Assembly (NCBI RefSeq): GCF_013265555.1
Contig: NZ_CP041345.1
Coordinates: 1,162,581-1,226,580, forward strand
Reading direction: 5' to 3'
Length of the DNA stretch: 64,000 bases
DNA from: Tenuifilum thalassicum
Lineage (GTDB): Bacteria > Bacteroidota > Bacteroidia > Bacteroidales > Tenuifilaceae
The position numbers and the translations under genes were made by a program. Below are positions 29,251 through 37,924 of this stretch, piece by piece. The notes beneath the pieces were generated by a model. The model worked only from the letters and a program-made list of their open reading frames with translations, was not told where the DNA came from and did no database searches. The stretch's first letter is position 1. Every line of letters begins with the position of its first letter.

Positions 29251-29970
29251 GTGAAAAAGTTATTCTTTATAATATTTCTATCATTTATAAGAATTTCATC
29301 AAATGCTCAAGATGAGATTGTTTGTAATCATAGTATAAAAGTTGATTATAAAATAGATTTGGTTAGTCGGTATGTTTGGAGAGGACTACAATTTGATGCA
29401 AGTCCAAGCATACAACCAGACCTATCGTTTTCTTTCGGAAATTTATCAATAGGTTCTTGGGCTTCGTATGGTACTCATAGTAACTTTCCTGAAATAGATC
29501 TTTACGCTGTTTATAGCGTAAAGTCATTTTCTCTAACCATTTTCGATTACTACAATGAAAATGAGAATAACCTTAAGCAAAATAAATTCTTTAATTGGAA
29601 GAGGACATCTACAAAGCATGCTATAGAAGGAACGATAGCTTGGAATGGATCCAACAAAATACCGTTGAAAGCTTTTGTTGCAACTTTCTTATATGGAAAC
29701 GATCTAAATGATGATAGCAATCAAAATTTTTCAACCTACATTGAATTTGCATATCCGTTTAAACTTGACAATTACATGATTGATATGTTTATTGGTGGGA
29801 CGGCTTCAAATGGTTTTTATAACCAAAAAGCAGGAATAACAAATGTTGGCATTAACGCTTCAAAAGAGGTGAAGATAACAGATAATTTTTTATTGCCAGT
29901 GAAAGCCTCGTTTACTATTAATCCAGAATCGGATGATGTTTTCTTTGTTGTAGGGATAACTCTAAAATAG
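29251..29970 (+). CDS. Putative outer-membrane porin, TorF/Gcw_chp-like
   Basis: The 239-residue product starts at a GTG, has a signal peptide (about 1-19, ending SNAQ) and then alternating beta-strand sequence. [26 protein letters not shown] closely resembles the opening of TorF-family putative porins (SRYxWRG, then PxIQPxL). The C-terminus ends in aromatic/hydrophobic alternation ([12 protein letters not shown]), as in outer-membrane barrels. Only 7 bp separate it from the chemoreceptor downstream, so the two are probably co-transcribed. This suggests a functional tie between passage of a small molecule and its sensing, which is inference. Confidence 0.65.
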   Translation: MKKLFFIIFLSFIRISSNAQDEIVCNHSIKVDYKIDLVSRYVWRGLQFDASPSIQPDLSFSFGNLSIGSWASYGTHSNFPEIDLYAVYSVKSFSLTIFDYYNENENNLKQNKFFNWKRTSTKHAIEGTIAWNGSNKIPLKAFVATFLYGNDLNDDSNQNFSTYIEFAYPFKLDNYMIDMFIGGTASNGFYNQKAGITNVGINASKEVKITDNFLLPVKASFTINPESDDVFFVVGITLK

Positions 29971-29977
29971 AAAGGCT

Positions 29978-31876
29978 ATGAAACTCAAATTAAAGTCAAT
30001 ATTAGTAAAGCTGTCATTACTTGTAGGAGGAAGTATATTCATTATCATCTCCACCTTGGTTTTGTTCAGCACCAAAAATGCCCAGAGGGTTGCCATTGAT
30101 AATGCGAAATCTGAAGCTGTTGCAGTATCTATTAACTATGCCGACCAGATAAAACATAGAATGAACAAGGCAATGCTTTCTGCTCGATCACTAGCCAATG
30201 CATTAAGCTATGTTGCGATTTATGGGACAAAAAATGCAATAACTCGTGAACAGGTACAACGAATGGCAGGACAGGTTTTGCTTAGCGATTCTGATTATCT
30301 TGGTTTTACTATTTGCTTTGAACCAGATGCTTTTGATGGAAAAGACAGTTTATATGTGAACAAACCTGGACATGATGCTTCTGGACGTTTCATTTCATAC
30401 CTTACAAAATCTGACACAGGAGGTTTTGTGGTTGAACCTCTTATTGATTACACAAACTCTGAAAAAGCTCCCTGGTATTATAGACCAAAGGAATTACAAA
30501 CAGATTTTGTTACTGAACCCATTCACTATCCTGTTCAAGGAAAAATGGTATACATGGTATCATTCATGGCACCAATAATAGGTAATGGTAAATTTTTAGG
30601 TGTTACAGGAATCGATTATACTATCGATTTTATTCAGGATTTGGTTTCAAAATCTTACCTTTTAGAGAGGGGTGCTAAAATTGCTATTCTCAGTAACGAA
30701 GGAATATTTGTAGCTTCCACCATCGATCCAGAGCAAATTGGTAAATCACTTAAAGATTATGAGCCTGATGATTTTGTCAATCAGTTAAAACTGTTAAAAT
30801 CGGGAGAAGTGTTAAAAGAAGAAAAGGATGGTTGGCTTAACGTTTTTGTCCCTATATATGTTGGTAATAGCAAGTTGCCCTGGCAGTTAAGATTGGCTAT
30901 TCCGATGAGCTATATAACAGCAAACGCTCAATCATTGATGTGGTATCAGATCATCTTAGGCCTGATAATGATGGTAATAGGTATCTCATTATTAATATTT
31001 GCTCTGCGTAAAATAGTAAAGCCATTATACAAACTTGTTGATGTTACCGATCGGGTCGCTGAAGGCGACTTAAGTATGCAATTAAACGACAAAGTTACAA
31101 ATGACGAAATTGGGAAGATTTTCCTAGCCATGAAAAACATGGTAGAAAAACTAAGAGATATGATAATGGGAATACGTGATTCAGCCCAGAGCTTTACCCA
31201 GGCTGCTTCGCAATTGAGCCAAGGTAGCATACTACTCTCGGAACGAACTAATGAGCAGGCTTCTTCAGTTGAAGAGATTAGCAGTTCCATGGAGGAAATG
31301 GTCTTGAGTATTCAGAAAAATACTAACAATACTAAAGAGACCGAAAAATTTGCGATGATGGCAGCAGAGAGAGGTAAAATAGGTAATAAATCGGTTATTT
31401 CTGCAGTAAAATCTATGATGCTTATTAACGAAAAAATAAATCTAATAACCGATATAGCATTCCAGACCAATATGCTTGCGATAAATGCAGCCGTTGAAGC
31501 AGCAAGAGCTGGAGAACAAGGAAAGGGGTTTGCAGTTGTAGCTTCAGAAGTTCGCAAACTTGCAGAGCACAGTAAGGCTGTAGCAGATGAAATTGGTCAA
31601 TTCGCATCATCTAGTGTTGCTACTGCAGAACAAGTTGGCAAAGAATTTGAAACAATATTACCCCTAATTGAGAAAACAGCCCAACTCATTAAGGATATAG
31701 CCTCAACTAGCCTTGATCAGAACTCAGGTGCTACTATGGTGGGCGATTCAATAAAACAATTGAATGAACTCACCTTGCATAATGCGTCACTTGCAGAGGA
31801 AATTGCTTCCAGTGCAGAGGAGTTAAGTAGCCAAGCACAGCAACTCTTTGAAATGGTTGAAAACTTTAAACTTTAA
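29978..31876 (+). CDS. Methyl-accepting chemotaxis protein with periplasmic double-Cache domain
   Basis: Domains in order: a membrane helix (about 8-29), a periplasmic dCache-type sensor (about 35-305, with PWYYRPKE and [11 protein letters not shown], typical of the membrane-distal Cache module), a second helix (about 316-338), a HAMP domain (about 340-392) and a long coiled-coil signalling domain. The conserved hairpin tip reads [20 protein letters not shown] near 492. dCache domains often bind amino acids or organic acids. No CheR-tethering pentapeptide is present at the C-terminus (ENFKL). No che genes are in this window. The gene is co-directional with the porin-like gene and ends with a strong terminator. 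Confidence 0.93.
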   Translation: MKLKLKSILVKLSLLVGGSIFIIISTLVLFSTKNAQRVAIDNAKSEAVAVSINYADQIKHRMNKAMLSARSLANALSYVAIYGTKNAITREQVQRMAGQVLLSDSDYLGFTICFEPDAFDGKDSLYVNKPGHDASGRFISYLTKSDTGGFVVEPLIDYTNSEKAPWYYRPKELQTDFVTEPIHYPVQGKMVYMVSFMAPIIGNGKFLGVTGIDYTIDFIQDLVSKSYLLERGAKIAILSNEGIFVASTIDPEQIGKSLKDYEPDDFVNQLKLLKSGEVLKEEKDGWLNVFVPIYVGNSKLPWQLRLAIPMSYITANAQSLMWYQIILGLIMMVIGISLLIFALRKIVKPLYKLVDVTDRVAEGDLSMQLNDKVTNDEIGKIFLAMKNMVEKLRDMIMGIRDSAQSFTQAASQLSQGSILLSERTNEQASSVEEISSSMEEMVLSIQKNTNNTKETEKFAMMAAERGKIGNKSVISAVKSMMLINEKINLITDIAFQTNMLAINAAVEAARAGEQGKGFAVVASEVRKLAEHSKAVADEIGQFASSSVATAEQVGKEFETILPLIEKTAQLIKDIASTSLDQNSGATMVGDSIKQLNELTLHNASLAEEIASSAEELSSQAQQLFEMVENFKL

Positions 31877-31902
31877 AAAGTATAGAGTATCAAATAGAAA
31901 AG

Positions 31903-31940
31903 ATAAGGGCAATAGAATAATTAATTGCCCTTGTTCTTTT
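31903..31940 (+). terminator. Intrinsic terminator after the chemoreceptor gene
   Basis: AAGGGCAAT (31905-31913) and ATTGCCCTT (31924-31932) form a perfect 9-bp stem with a 10-nt loop, followed by GTTCTTTT. Confidence 0.8.
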
Positions 31941-32048
31941 CGTTGAATTTGCCAAATTAAAGGTTGCTAATAAATATGTTATTAATACCCTCAGTGTATT
32001 AATAAGTTTTTTGTGGTAGCAGTAGACAGTTGTTTTTTGGCTAAAGCC

Positions 32049-33425
32049 CTATTCACACCTTTTAAGTTCCACGGTAAAGTGGCGCATGATTGGTGCTTCC
32101 CAAACAATCTCAAGACCTTTGGTTATTTCGTGTCGGCGGTCGTAAACGTTTTTGAGCGCTACTGCAACCACATCCATGTGATTATTGGTGTAAGTTCTAC
32201 GTGGAATTGCTAACCTCAGGAGTTCGAGTTTGGGGTAACGATTCTCACGTGTCTCTGGGTCGCGGTCTGCTAAAAGCGTTCCAATTTCTACGCCTCTGAC
32301 ACCGGCTTCGATATACAATTCAATGGCTAGCGTTTGTGCCCTGAACTGCTCTTTAGGAATATTTGGGAGCACCTTATTGGCGTCAATAAAGATTGCATGC
32401 CCACCAGCAGGTTTCTGATAAGGAATGCCAAACTCATCGAGACGTTTCCCAAGGTATTCAACCTGTTTAATACGAGTTTCCAGGTAGTCGAACTCTGTGC
32501 CCTCATCTAAACCAACTGCAAGAGCGTTCATATCACGCCCCGACATGCCGCCGTAGGTTACATAGCCTTCAAACATGATGTTGAATTTAGAGCACTCGCG
32601 CCAAAGGTTTTGGTCGCGCATGGCAATAAATCCACCTATATTTACATTAGCATCCTTTTTACTGCTCATGGTCATGGCATCGGCATACGAAAACATCTCG
32701 AGAACTATCTCTTTGATGCTTTTATTGGCATAGCCTTCCTCACGAGTTTTAATAAAATAAGCATTTTCGGCAAAACGGGCTGAGTCAAAAACTAAAATCT
32801 TTCCGTACTTGTTACAGATTTCACGCACTTCGCGTAGGTTTTGCATGGAAACAGGTTGGCCACCAGCTGTATTATTGGTTATGGTAACAATAACAAAGGG
32901 TACCTTGTCGGAATGCTTGCTAAGAAAATCTTCAAGCTTTTTGGGGTCAACATTGCCCTTAAAGGGATGAATTAGTTCCGTATCGACAGCCTCATCAATT
33001 GTGCAATCAACTGCATGTGCCTTCCTAAATTCAATGTGACCTTTTGTGGTGTCAAAATGAGAGTTGCCTGGAACGAAATCGCCTTCCTTAACCAAAACCG
33101 AGAAGAGCACATTCTCAGCAGCTCGCCCTTGGTGCGTAGGCATGATATAATCAAATCCAAGAATGTTCTTAATCGCATTCTTCAGGTTATAATACGACGA
33201 AGCACCTGCATAGCTTTCATCGCCAAGCATAATTGCGCTCCACTGGCGATCGCTCATAGCGCCTGTTCCTGAATCGGTTAACAAGTCGATAAAAACTTGG
33301 TCGCTACGTAGGTTGAACAAATTGTATTTTGCCTCTTTTATCCACTGTTCACGCTCTTGACGTGAACTACGACGGATTGGCTCAACCATCTTAATCTTAA
33401 AAGATTCTGCAAATGGTAGTTCCAT
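32049..33425 (-). CDS. tnaA: Tryptophanase (tryptophan indole-lyase)
   Basis: The 458-residue PLP enzyme of the tryptophanase/tyrosine phenol-lyase family carries FIDLLTDSGTGAMSDRQW, PTHQGRAAENV, NNTAGGQPVS, DSARFAENAYFIK and the PLP-Lys motif SSKKDANVNIGG (Lys257). Two positions favour tryptophan. The C-terminus reads RHFT (His449), as in tryptophanase, where tyrosine phenol-lyase has Phe. VRGVEIG carries Ile where tyrosine phenol-lyase has the substrate-binding Arg (VRSMERG). It would split tryptophan into indole, pyruvate and ammonia. Tyrosine phenol-lyase is the main alternative. No tnaB permease is adjacent. Its roughly 200-nt leader holds a short ORF and stem structures (see the separate entries). 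Confidence 0.85.
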   Translation of the reverse strand: MELPFAESFKIKMVEPIRRSSRQEREQWIKEAKYNLFNLRSDQVFIDLLTDSGTGAMSDRQWSAIMLGDESYAGASSYYNLKNAIKNILGFDYIMPTHQGRAAENVLFSVLVKEGDFVPGNSHFDTTKGHIEFRKAHAVDCTIDEAVDTELIHPFKGNVDPKKLEDFLSKHSDKVPFVIVTITNNTAGGQPVSMQNLREVREICNKYGKILVFDSARFAENAYFIKTREEGYANKSIKEIVLEMFSYADAMTMSSKKDANVNIGGFIAMRDQNLWRECSKFNIMFEGYVTYGGMSGRDMNALAVGLDEGTEFDYLETRIKQVEYLGKRLDEFGIPYQKPAGGHAIFIDANKVLPNIPKEQFRAQTLAIELYIEAGVRGVEIGTLLADRDPETRENRYPKLELLRLAIPRRTYTNNHMDVVAVALKNVYDRRHEITKGLEIVWEAPIMRHFTVELKRCE

Positions 33426-33478
33426 GATTGTAATATTTTAATTGTTAAAAAATAGACTAGTTGAAATAGCTAAAAGCG

Positions 33479-33498
33479 ATATCACCTCAAGGTGATAT
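33479..33498 (-). promoter_or_regulatory. Perfect palindromic hairpin in the tryptophanase leader
   Basis: ATATCACCT and AGGTGATAT form a 9-bp palindrome (20 bp including the CA spacer), 54 bp upstream of the tnaA ATG. On the minus strand it is followed by CGCTTTT, a short T tract, so in RNA it could act as a weak terminator or pause hairpin. As DNA it could be a dimeric repressor or CRP/FNR-like operator. Confidence 0.5.
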
Positions 33499-33529
33499 TA
33501 CATCAATATTCTGCTAAAAAGAGGGGAAA

Positions 33530-33613
33530 TTAAAACCTATCGCGGTTCTTGATATTCAGAAACACGTACTTTGCGGCAAATTTTAAGTGAATGTTCTCCT
33601 TGAATATCAACAT
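33530..33613 (-). CDS. Candidate leader peptide upstream of tryptophanase
   Basis: This 27-codon ORF starts about 10-15 nt after the predicted transcription start and ends 104 nt before tnaA. It begins MLIFKENIHLK and ends in KNRDRF followed by TAA. It has one Tyr (residue 16, in AAKYVF) and no Trp. The C-terminal part is only loosely reminiscent of the TnaC leader peptide of enterobacteria, whose key Trp it lacks. It lies inside a 10-bp inverted repeat (33549-33558 with 33601-33610), so translation would alter RNA folding. Function as a sensor peptide is inference. Confidence 0.4.
   Translation of the reverse strand: MLIFKENIHLKFAAKYVFLNIKNRDRF
33549..33610 (-). promoter_or_regulatory. Long-range stem in the tryptophanase leader RNA
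   Basis: TTGATATTCA (33549-33558) and TGAATATCAA (33601-33610) are perfect 10-nt complements enclosing 42 nt, all within the candidate leader ORF. A ribosome on the ORF would open the stem, and a stalled or absent ribosome would leave it closed. This is consistent with a translation-coupled regulatory leader, with the 9-bp hairpin at 33479-33498 downstream. The rest of the interval 33426-33738 holds only the promoter and AT-rich sequence. Confidence 0.45.
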
Positions 33614-33630
33614 TGTAGGTGTGTTTCTTG

Positions 33631-33659
33631 CAAATTTATAAAAAATATAGCTTTCCCAA
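33631..33659 (-). promoter_or_regulatory. Promoter candidate for tnaA
   Basis: Reading the minus strand, TTG (33659-33657), 18 nt, then TAAATTTG (33638-33631) matches the Bacteroidota consensus TTG-N-TAnnTTTG exactly. The expected start site near 33625 gives a 5' leader of about 200 nt before tnaA. Confidence 0.55.
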
Positions 33660-33738
33660 AATGGAACGGACACAAAAAAAGCAATGGGATTGTTAAAAAC
33701 CAACGCTTTGTAATAAGTGTATGAAACTTTTGAACTAG

Positions 33739-34317
33739 CTAAAAGAAAAGGAATATTGCCAGAATTGGGAGAATGAGACCAGCTGCAACAAGAATGGCAC
33801 CTCTGCGAGTAATCCCATTTTTCCCCTTAATTAAAAATAGTCCGGTAAGGGTAATCGTTATAAGTCCAATGGCAAATATATCGCTGAACCAGGTCCACCA
33901 TGCTTTTGGCCTATTCTTATGCATAAGGTTAAGCTGGTAAAGTATAGGCCTACGGTAGCTGTTCTCTATTAATGCAATCTGCTCATTTAGGTTAACAGTA
34001 GCTGTTCCATTTTTAAGAAAGACTTTAAGCGTAGATGAATCGGGGTAGTAATATGAACGAATCTCGGTTTCGCCAAATACCTGAAAAGTTTTCAAAAGCA
34101 AATTATCATTTATCCGGTTTGTATCTGTTGGCAGCTCAACTTTAACTGTTTTTACATCTAACGAGTAATATGGGTTCCAATCTCTGGCATGATTTAGCAG
34201 TATTCCTGTTATAGCATATAACAGAATCATTCCTGTAAAAAAGTAGCTAAAATCACGGTGTATTACTCTGAGTAATTTTGATAGCTTCATCTCTATTTTA
34301 CTTTTATTGATTGACAT
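33739..34317 (-). CDS. PepSY-associated transmembrane protein
   Basis: The 192-residue protein has an N-terminal amphipathic start LSKLLRVIHRDFSYFFTGMILLYAITGILLNH, the typical first helix of PepSY-TM proteins with paired His residues. A periplasmic beta-rich stretch follows (about 50-120), then YRRPILYQLNLMHKNRPKAWWTWFSDIFAIGLI and two C-terminal helices. Related proteins take part in flavin, iron or haem-linked electron transfer at the membrane, but many are uncharacterised. The gene overlaps the OB-fold lipoprotein gene by 25 bp and follows it in the same direction, so they are translationally coupled. The best start is not certain: MKLSKLL, nine residues in, is an alternative. Confidence 0.75.
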   Translation of the reverse strand: MSINKSKIEMKLSKLLRVIHRDFSYFFTGMILLYAITGILLNHARDWNPYYSLDVKTVKVELPTDTNRINDNLLLKTFQVFGETEIRSYYYPDSSTLKVFLKNGTATVNLNEQIALIENSYRRPILYQLNLMHKNRPKAWWTWFSDIFAIGLITITLTGLFLIKGKNGITRRGAILVAAGLILPILAIFLFF

Positions 34318-34721
34318 TCAATGTAGTAGTTTTCTCCTGGGTGGTGTGATGTTTCTGCTTCGCATACTTCGTTTGGAGTGGTAATAGGATTAAATATTCC
34401 TGTAACTTCAACTTTTGACCCCTTAAGCGATAGGTCGAATTCAGGAACAGCAATACTAGCATTCACCTTAAAAGAGAAATCATGTGAAGGGCCTGTAATT
34501 GTGAGACGTTTTTCTGTATGAACACAAACGTGTTCTACAATACCGGTTACTCTAATTTTCTTACCAACAAATTTTTTAGCGTATAGCGTTAACGAGTCGA
34601 TAGTAACCTCTGCAAATTCCTCTTTACTTAATGTCCCATTTTTCTGCTTATCAGCTTTATTGCCATTGCAACTTAATAGCAAGGATAGTAAAGAGAAAAC
34701 CAGAATAATTTTTTTCATCAT
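34293..34721 (-). CDS. Lipoprotein with OB-fold (tRNA_anti-like) domain
   Basis: The 142-residue product carries a lipoprotein signal (MMKKIILVFSLLSLLLSCNG, Cys at residue 18) and a linker, then a single OB-fold: YAKKFVGKKIRVTGIVEHVCVHTEKRLTITG followed by SLKGSKVEVTGIFNP. Such lipid-anchored OB domains occur in Bacteroidota without a known ligand. It keeps three Cys/His-bearing sites (HVCVH, EVCEAETSHH) that could bind a metal ion; this is speculative. It overlaps the PepSY-TM gene downstream and sits 16 bp after the prenyltransferase gene, so the three probably form one operon. Confidence 0.65.
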   Translation of the reverse strand: MMKKIILVFSLLSLLLSCNGNKADKQKNGTLSKEEFAEVTIDSLTLYAKKFVGKKIRVTGIVEHVCVHTEKRLTITGPSHDFSFKVNASIAVPEFDLSLKGSKVEVTGIFNPITTPNEVCEAETSHHPGENYYIECQSIKVK

Positions 34722-34737
34722 TACAAGGTTTTAATTT

Positions 34738-35601
34738 CTAAACTGTTAAAATAGATATAATATTAAATGTGGCAAATACTATGCTGGCCAGTCCGTTTGT
34801 TGTAGCAAATGCCATGTTAACTTTCGAAATGTCAGTTGGTTTAACAAGGTGGTGTTGGTATAGCATAAGGCCAATAAATAGCGAAGCCCCAACCCAATAC
34901 CAGTAATTAAAAGCAGTTAATAATCCAATTGCTATAACCAAAATACCACTTATAAAGTGTAAAAAGAATGAAATAAAAAGCGACCATTTTCTGCCCACGG
35001 CTGCAGGTATAGAGTGCAACTTATGTTTTTTGTCAAAATCCTCGTCCTGTAGGGCATAAATAATATCAAAGCCGGCCACCCAAAAAAGAACAAGAAATGA
35101 GTAGAGTAATGGTAACAATTCAAATTTTGCCGTTACCGACAAGTAGGCCCCAATGGGTGCCAACGAGAGGCCTAAACCAAGCACAAGATGGCTTAACATG
35201 GTGAATCGCTTGGTGTAGCTATAAAAAAGCACAACAAAAAGAGCAATTGGTGATAAGTAAAAAACAAGGTTATTGATAAAGTAAGTTGTGGCAATGAAAA
35301 GTATTGAGTTTAGGATGATGAAAATTAGAGCAGATTTCTCTGTGATAATTCCTTTAGGAATTTCTCTTTCCTTTGTACGTGGATTCAACTTGTCGAAATG
35401 TTTGTCGACAAGACGATTAAAGCTCATGGCGGCATTTCTCGAAAACACCATACATAAGATAACCTTAAGGAAAATTGATAAATCTGGATTTAAGGGTAAC
35501 TTGTAATAAGCCAAAAAATAGCCAATTATGGCAAATGGCATGGCAAAAATGGTATGGCTAAACTTAACAAGCGATAAGTAATTTTTCACCTTAATAAGCA
35601 T
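34738..35601 (-). CDS. UbiA-type polyprenyltransferase (quinone biosynthesis)
   Basis: The 287-residue membrane enzyme has eight or nine helices. It has both Asp-rich motifs of the UbiA superfamily: NRLVDKHFD (about residues 62-70, NxxxD type, binding the prenyl diphosphate via Mg2+) and ALQDEDFDKKHKLHS near 183-197. FSHTIFAMPFAIIG at the N-terminus resembles UbiA/MqnP enzymes that prenylate 4-hydroxybenzoate-like or futalosine-pathway aromatic acids. It should attach the isoprenoid tail in quinone synthesis, most likely menaquinone. The aromatic substrate cannot be fixed from sequence. It starts 73 bp from the divergent histidine kinase gene and heads an apparent operon. Confidence 0.87.
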   Translation of the reverse strand: MLIKVKNYLSLVKFSHTIFAMPFAIIGYFLAYYKLPLNPDLSIFLKVILCMVFSRNAAMSFNRLVDKHFDKLNPRTKEREIPKGIITEKSALIFIILNSILFIATTYFINNLVFYLSPIALFVVLFYSYTKRFTMLSHLVLGLGLSLAPIGAYLSVTAKFELLPLLYSFLVLFWVAGFDIIYALQDEDFDKKHKLHSIPAAVGRKWSLFISFFLHFISGILVIAIGLLTAFNYWYWVGASLFIGLMLYQHHLVKPTDISKVNMAFATTNGLASIVFATFNIISILTV

Positions 35602-35674
35602 TTGTGTAGTTTTTTAAAACTTCTAAAAGTAGTTAATTTTTAGATTATGGTTATATTAGCATCAGGTTTATGAG

Positions 35675-37912
35675 ATGATGCAAAAGTACAAACATATTAT
35701 TCTTTTACTGCTAATTTTTATCAGTTCTGTTCATATTTCTGCTGGGCAGGATAATTCTGTTGACGATAAACAGCTAATTGGGAATTCAAAAGCTGCAGAA
35801 CTAATAGTTAAGGGTAGGGAGCTCATTAATACTAATCCTGACCAAACTCTAGATATTGCTCTACAGGCGCTAGTTGTAGCAAAAAAGAATAAGGATTTGA
35901 TAGCTGAGGCTGCAGCACTTGAACTTCTTGGCGACGCAAGTTACAACATTAAAGAGTTTGATGCTGCTCTAAAATACTATTATAGGGCATTTAGTATTTT
36001 AGTATCAAATAAAAAAGATAATCTGGCAGTAAGGGTTCTACTATCAATTGCCAAGGTTCATGAAACCACTAATAATCCCGATTTAGCAATTCAGCAAGTT
36101 GAGGCTGGTATTAAACAGCTAGGCGGTAGCAAAAATTCACCAAGATATCTTGACCTAATTATAAAGCTAGCCAATCTATATCTAGTTCATCAAAACCCTA
36201 AATTGGCTAGTAAATATGGACTTGAAGCACAATCCATTCTAAATAGCGGTACAAGTGAGATTCCTGGTAAGGAAAGGTACTTTCTGCAGGTTTACGAGTT
36301 ACTTGGACAATCATATAAAAATTCAGGGAATCTTAATTTAAGCCTAGATTACTTCAAGAAGCTAAGCGAAAATGCAATAAAACTTTCCGATTCTACTACT
36401 TTAAGCAAGTCGCTGTCGGAGGTTGGTGTGGTATTTATGCTTACAAATAAGCCCGATAGTGCATTGCAATATTTTAGTTTAGCCTATACGGTGAGCTTAA
36501 ATGCTTCGGATTCGGCAGGAATTGTAAAGAGTCTTTTTGGTTTGGGCGACTACAACTTTGATGTTGAAAACTATAACCAGGCCTTAAACTATTATTCACA
36601 GTGTAATGAGATTGCACAAAAAATTAATGATATAGAAACATCCCTGGCAGCTTTGGTGAAAATTTCAAGGTGTTATTCACAACTTGGTGATTACCCAACT
36701 TCATCAAAATTCCTAAATAGGGCCCTAGCTATAGCTCAAAAACATAAGTTAACCTCATCAAAAGCCGATGTTTATAAATACCTTTCGGTATTAAACGAAG
36801 CTCAAGGTCGTTATAAAGATGCATTGGAATATCATAAGATGTGGGTGGAGCTGCGCGACTCAATTTACTTTGAAGAAACTGGGCAAAAGCTTGCTAAACT
36901 TCAGATTCTTTACGAAATAACACAAAAGGAAAAAGAGAACGAGATTCTTAAGCAGAATGCCGAGATTCAAAAACTTCAAATTGCTAGGTCTAGGTACCAG
37001 TTTAGGATAATGATTCTTATCCTCGTAGCCGTTGCTATTATGCTTATTCTTCTCATTGTGCTATTCAGAAATAAGCAGAAAGAAATTATTAAGCAAAAGG
37101 AAACGGAGCAGCGAATAACACAGCTTAATAAAGCATTGGAGCGTAGAATGATAGAGGAGATAAAGAAACAGGAGAAACAGCAACAGCTCCTTGCTCAAAA
37201 GTCGAAGCTAGAATCATTGGGTACGCTTGCGGCTGGTATTGCTCATGAGATTAATCAACCTCTTGGGGGAATCTCAATGGGGTTAGATAATATTTTGATG
37301 CGATTAAGCGATAAAAGTTATAGCGAGGAATATCTTAAAGAAAAGTTGAGCTCACTTTTTGAAAATGTTGAACGTATAAAAAAGATAATTGATCATATTC
37401 GATATTTTTCTAGAACTCAGAAACCTGTTGCTTTTACATCTGTTAATTTAAATGACGTTGTCAATAGTGCACTTTTTATGGTTACTACACAGTTTGAGAA
37501 TCATGGTATCGAAGTTCAGAAATCGTTAGACGAAAACCTACCATTTATAACTGCAGATAAGTACAAGTTGGAACAGGTTTTACTCAATTTACTATCAAAT
37601 GCTAAATATGCCTTAGATGATAAAGCCAAGAAAACGACTGAAAGTAACTATAGAAAAAGAATAAAGATTAATACATGGCAAGATAGGGACAACATATATC
37701 TTAGTGTTTGGGATAACGGTACTGGGATACCTAAGAATTATGTTGAAAAAATATTCGATCCATTTTTCACTACAAAAAGTGAAGAAAAAGGAACTGGCCT
37801 TGGCCTTTCAATCTCATATGGTTTTATTAAAGATTTATTAGGCGATATTAGAGTTGAAAGTGAACCTGGAGAGTACACTCTTTTTGAAATATCAATTCCA
37901 AAAGAAAAGTAA
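35675..37912 (+). CDS. TPR-containing sensor histidine kinase
   Basis: The 745-residue protein has a signal sequence (about 1-24), then a periplasmic superhelix of tetratricopeptide repeats (about 50-395; for example AAALELLGDASYNIKEFDAALKYYYRAFSI). A membrane helix (about 440-465, MILILVAVAIMLILLIVLF) and a coiled coil follow. The kinase core has the phospho-acceptor His in LAAGIAHEINQPLGGIS, then N-box NLLSNAKYALDD, VWDNGTGIPKNYVEKIFDPFFTTK and GTGLGLSISYG. The H-box is of the NtrB/DctB type. Twelve bases separate it from a sigma-54 activator gene, its evident cognate regulator. The signal sensed by the TPR domain is unknown. Confidence 0.93.
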   Translation: MMQKYKHIILLLLIFISSVHISAGQDNSVDDKQLIGNSKAAELIVKGRELINTNPDQTLDIALQALVVAKKNKDLIAEAAALELLGDASYNIKEFDAALKYYYRAFSILVSNKKDNLAVRVLLSIAKVHETTNNPDLAIQQVEAGIKQLGGSKNSPRYLDLIIKLANLYLVHQNPKLASKYGLEAQSILNSGTSEIPGKERYFLQVYELLGQSYKNSGNLNLSLDYFKKLSENAIKLSDSTTLSKSLSEVGVVFMLTNKPDSALQYFSLAYTVSLNASDSAGIVKSLFGLGDYNFDVENYNQALNYYSQCNEIAQKINDIETSLAALVKISRCYSQLGDYPTSSKFLNRALAIAQKHKLTSSKADVYKYLSVLNEAQGRYKDALEYHKMWVELRDSIYFEETGQKLAKLQILYEITQKEKENEILKQNAEIQKLQIARSRYQFRIMILILVAVAIMLILLIVLFRNKQKEIIKQKETEQRITQLNKALERRMIEEIKKQEKQQQLLAQKSKLESLGTLAAGIAHEINQPLGGISMGLDNILMRLSDKSYSEEYLKEKLSSLFENVERIKKIIDHIRYFSRTQKPVAFTSVNLNDVVNSALFMVTTQFENHGIEVQKSLDENLPFITADKYKLEQVLLNLLSNAKYALDDKAKKTTESNYRKRIKINTWQDRDNIYLSVWDNGTGIPKNYVEKIFDPFFTTKSEEKGTGLGLSISYGFIKDLLGDIRVESEPGEYTLFEISIPKEK

Positions 37913-37924
37913 AAAAGTAGAATT

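Noticed and set aside
32049-33425. Tyrosine phenol-lyase instead of tryptophanase
   Set aside because: His449 (RHFT) and Ile in VRGVEIG follow tryptophanase; tyrosine phenol-lyase would have Phe and Arg. It is kept as the main alternative.
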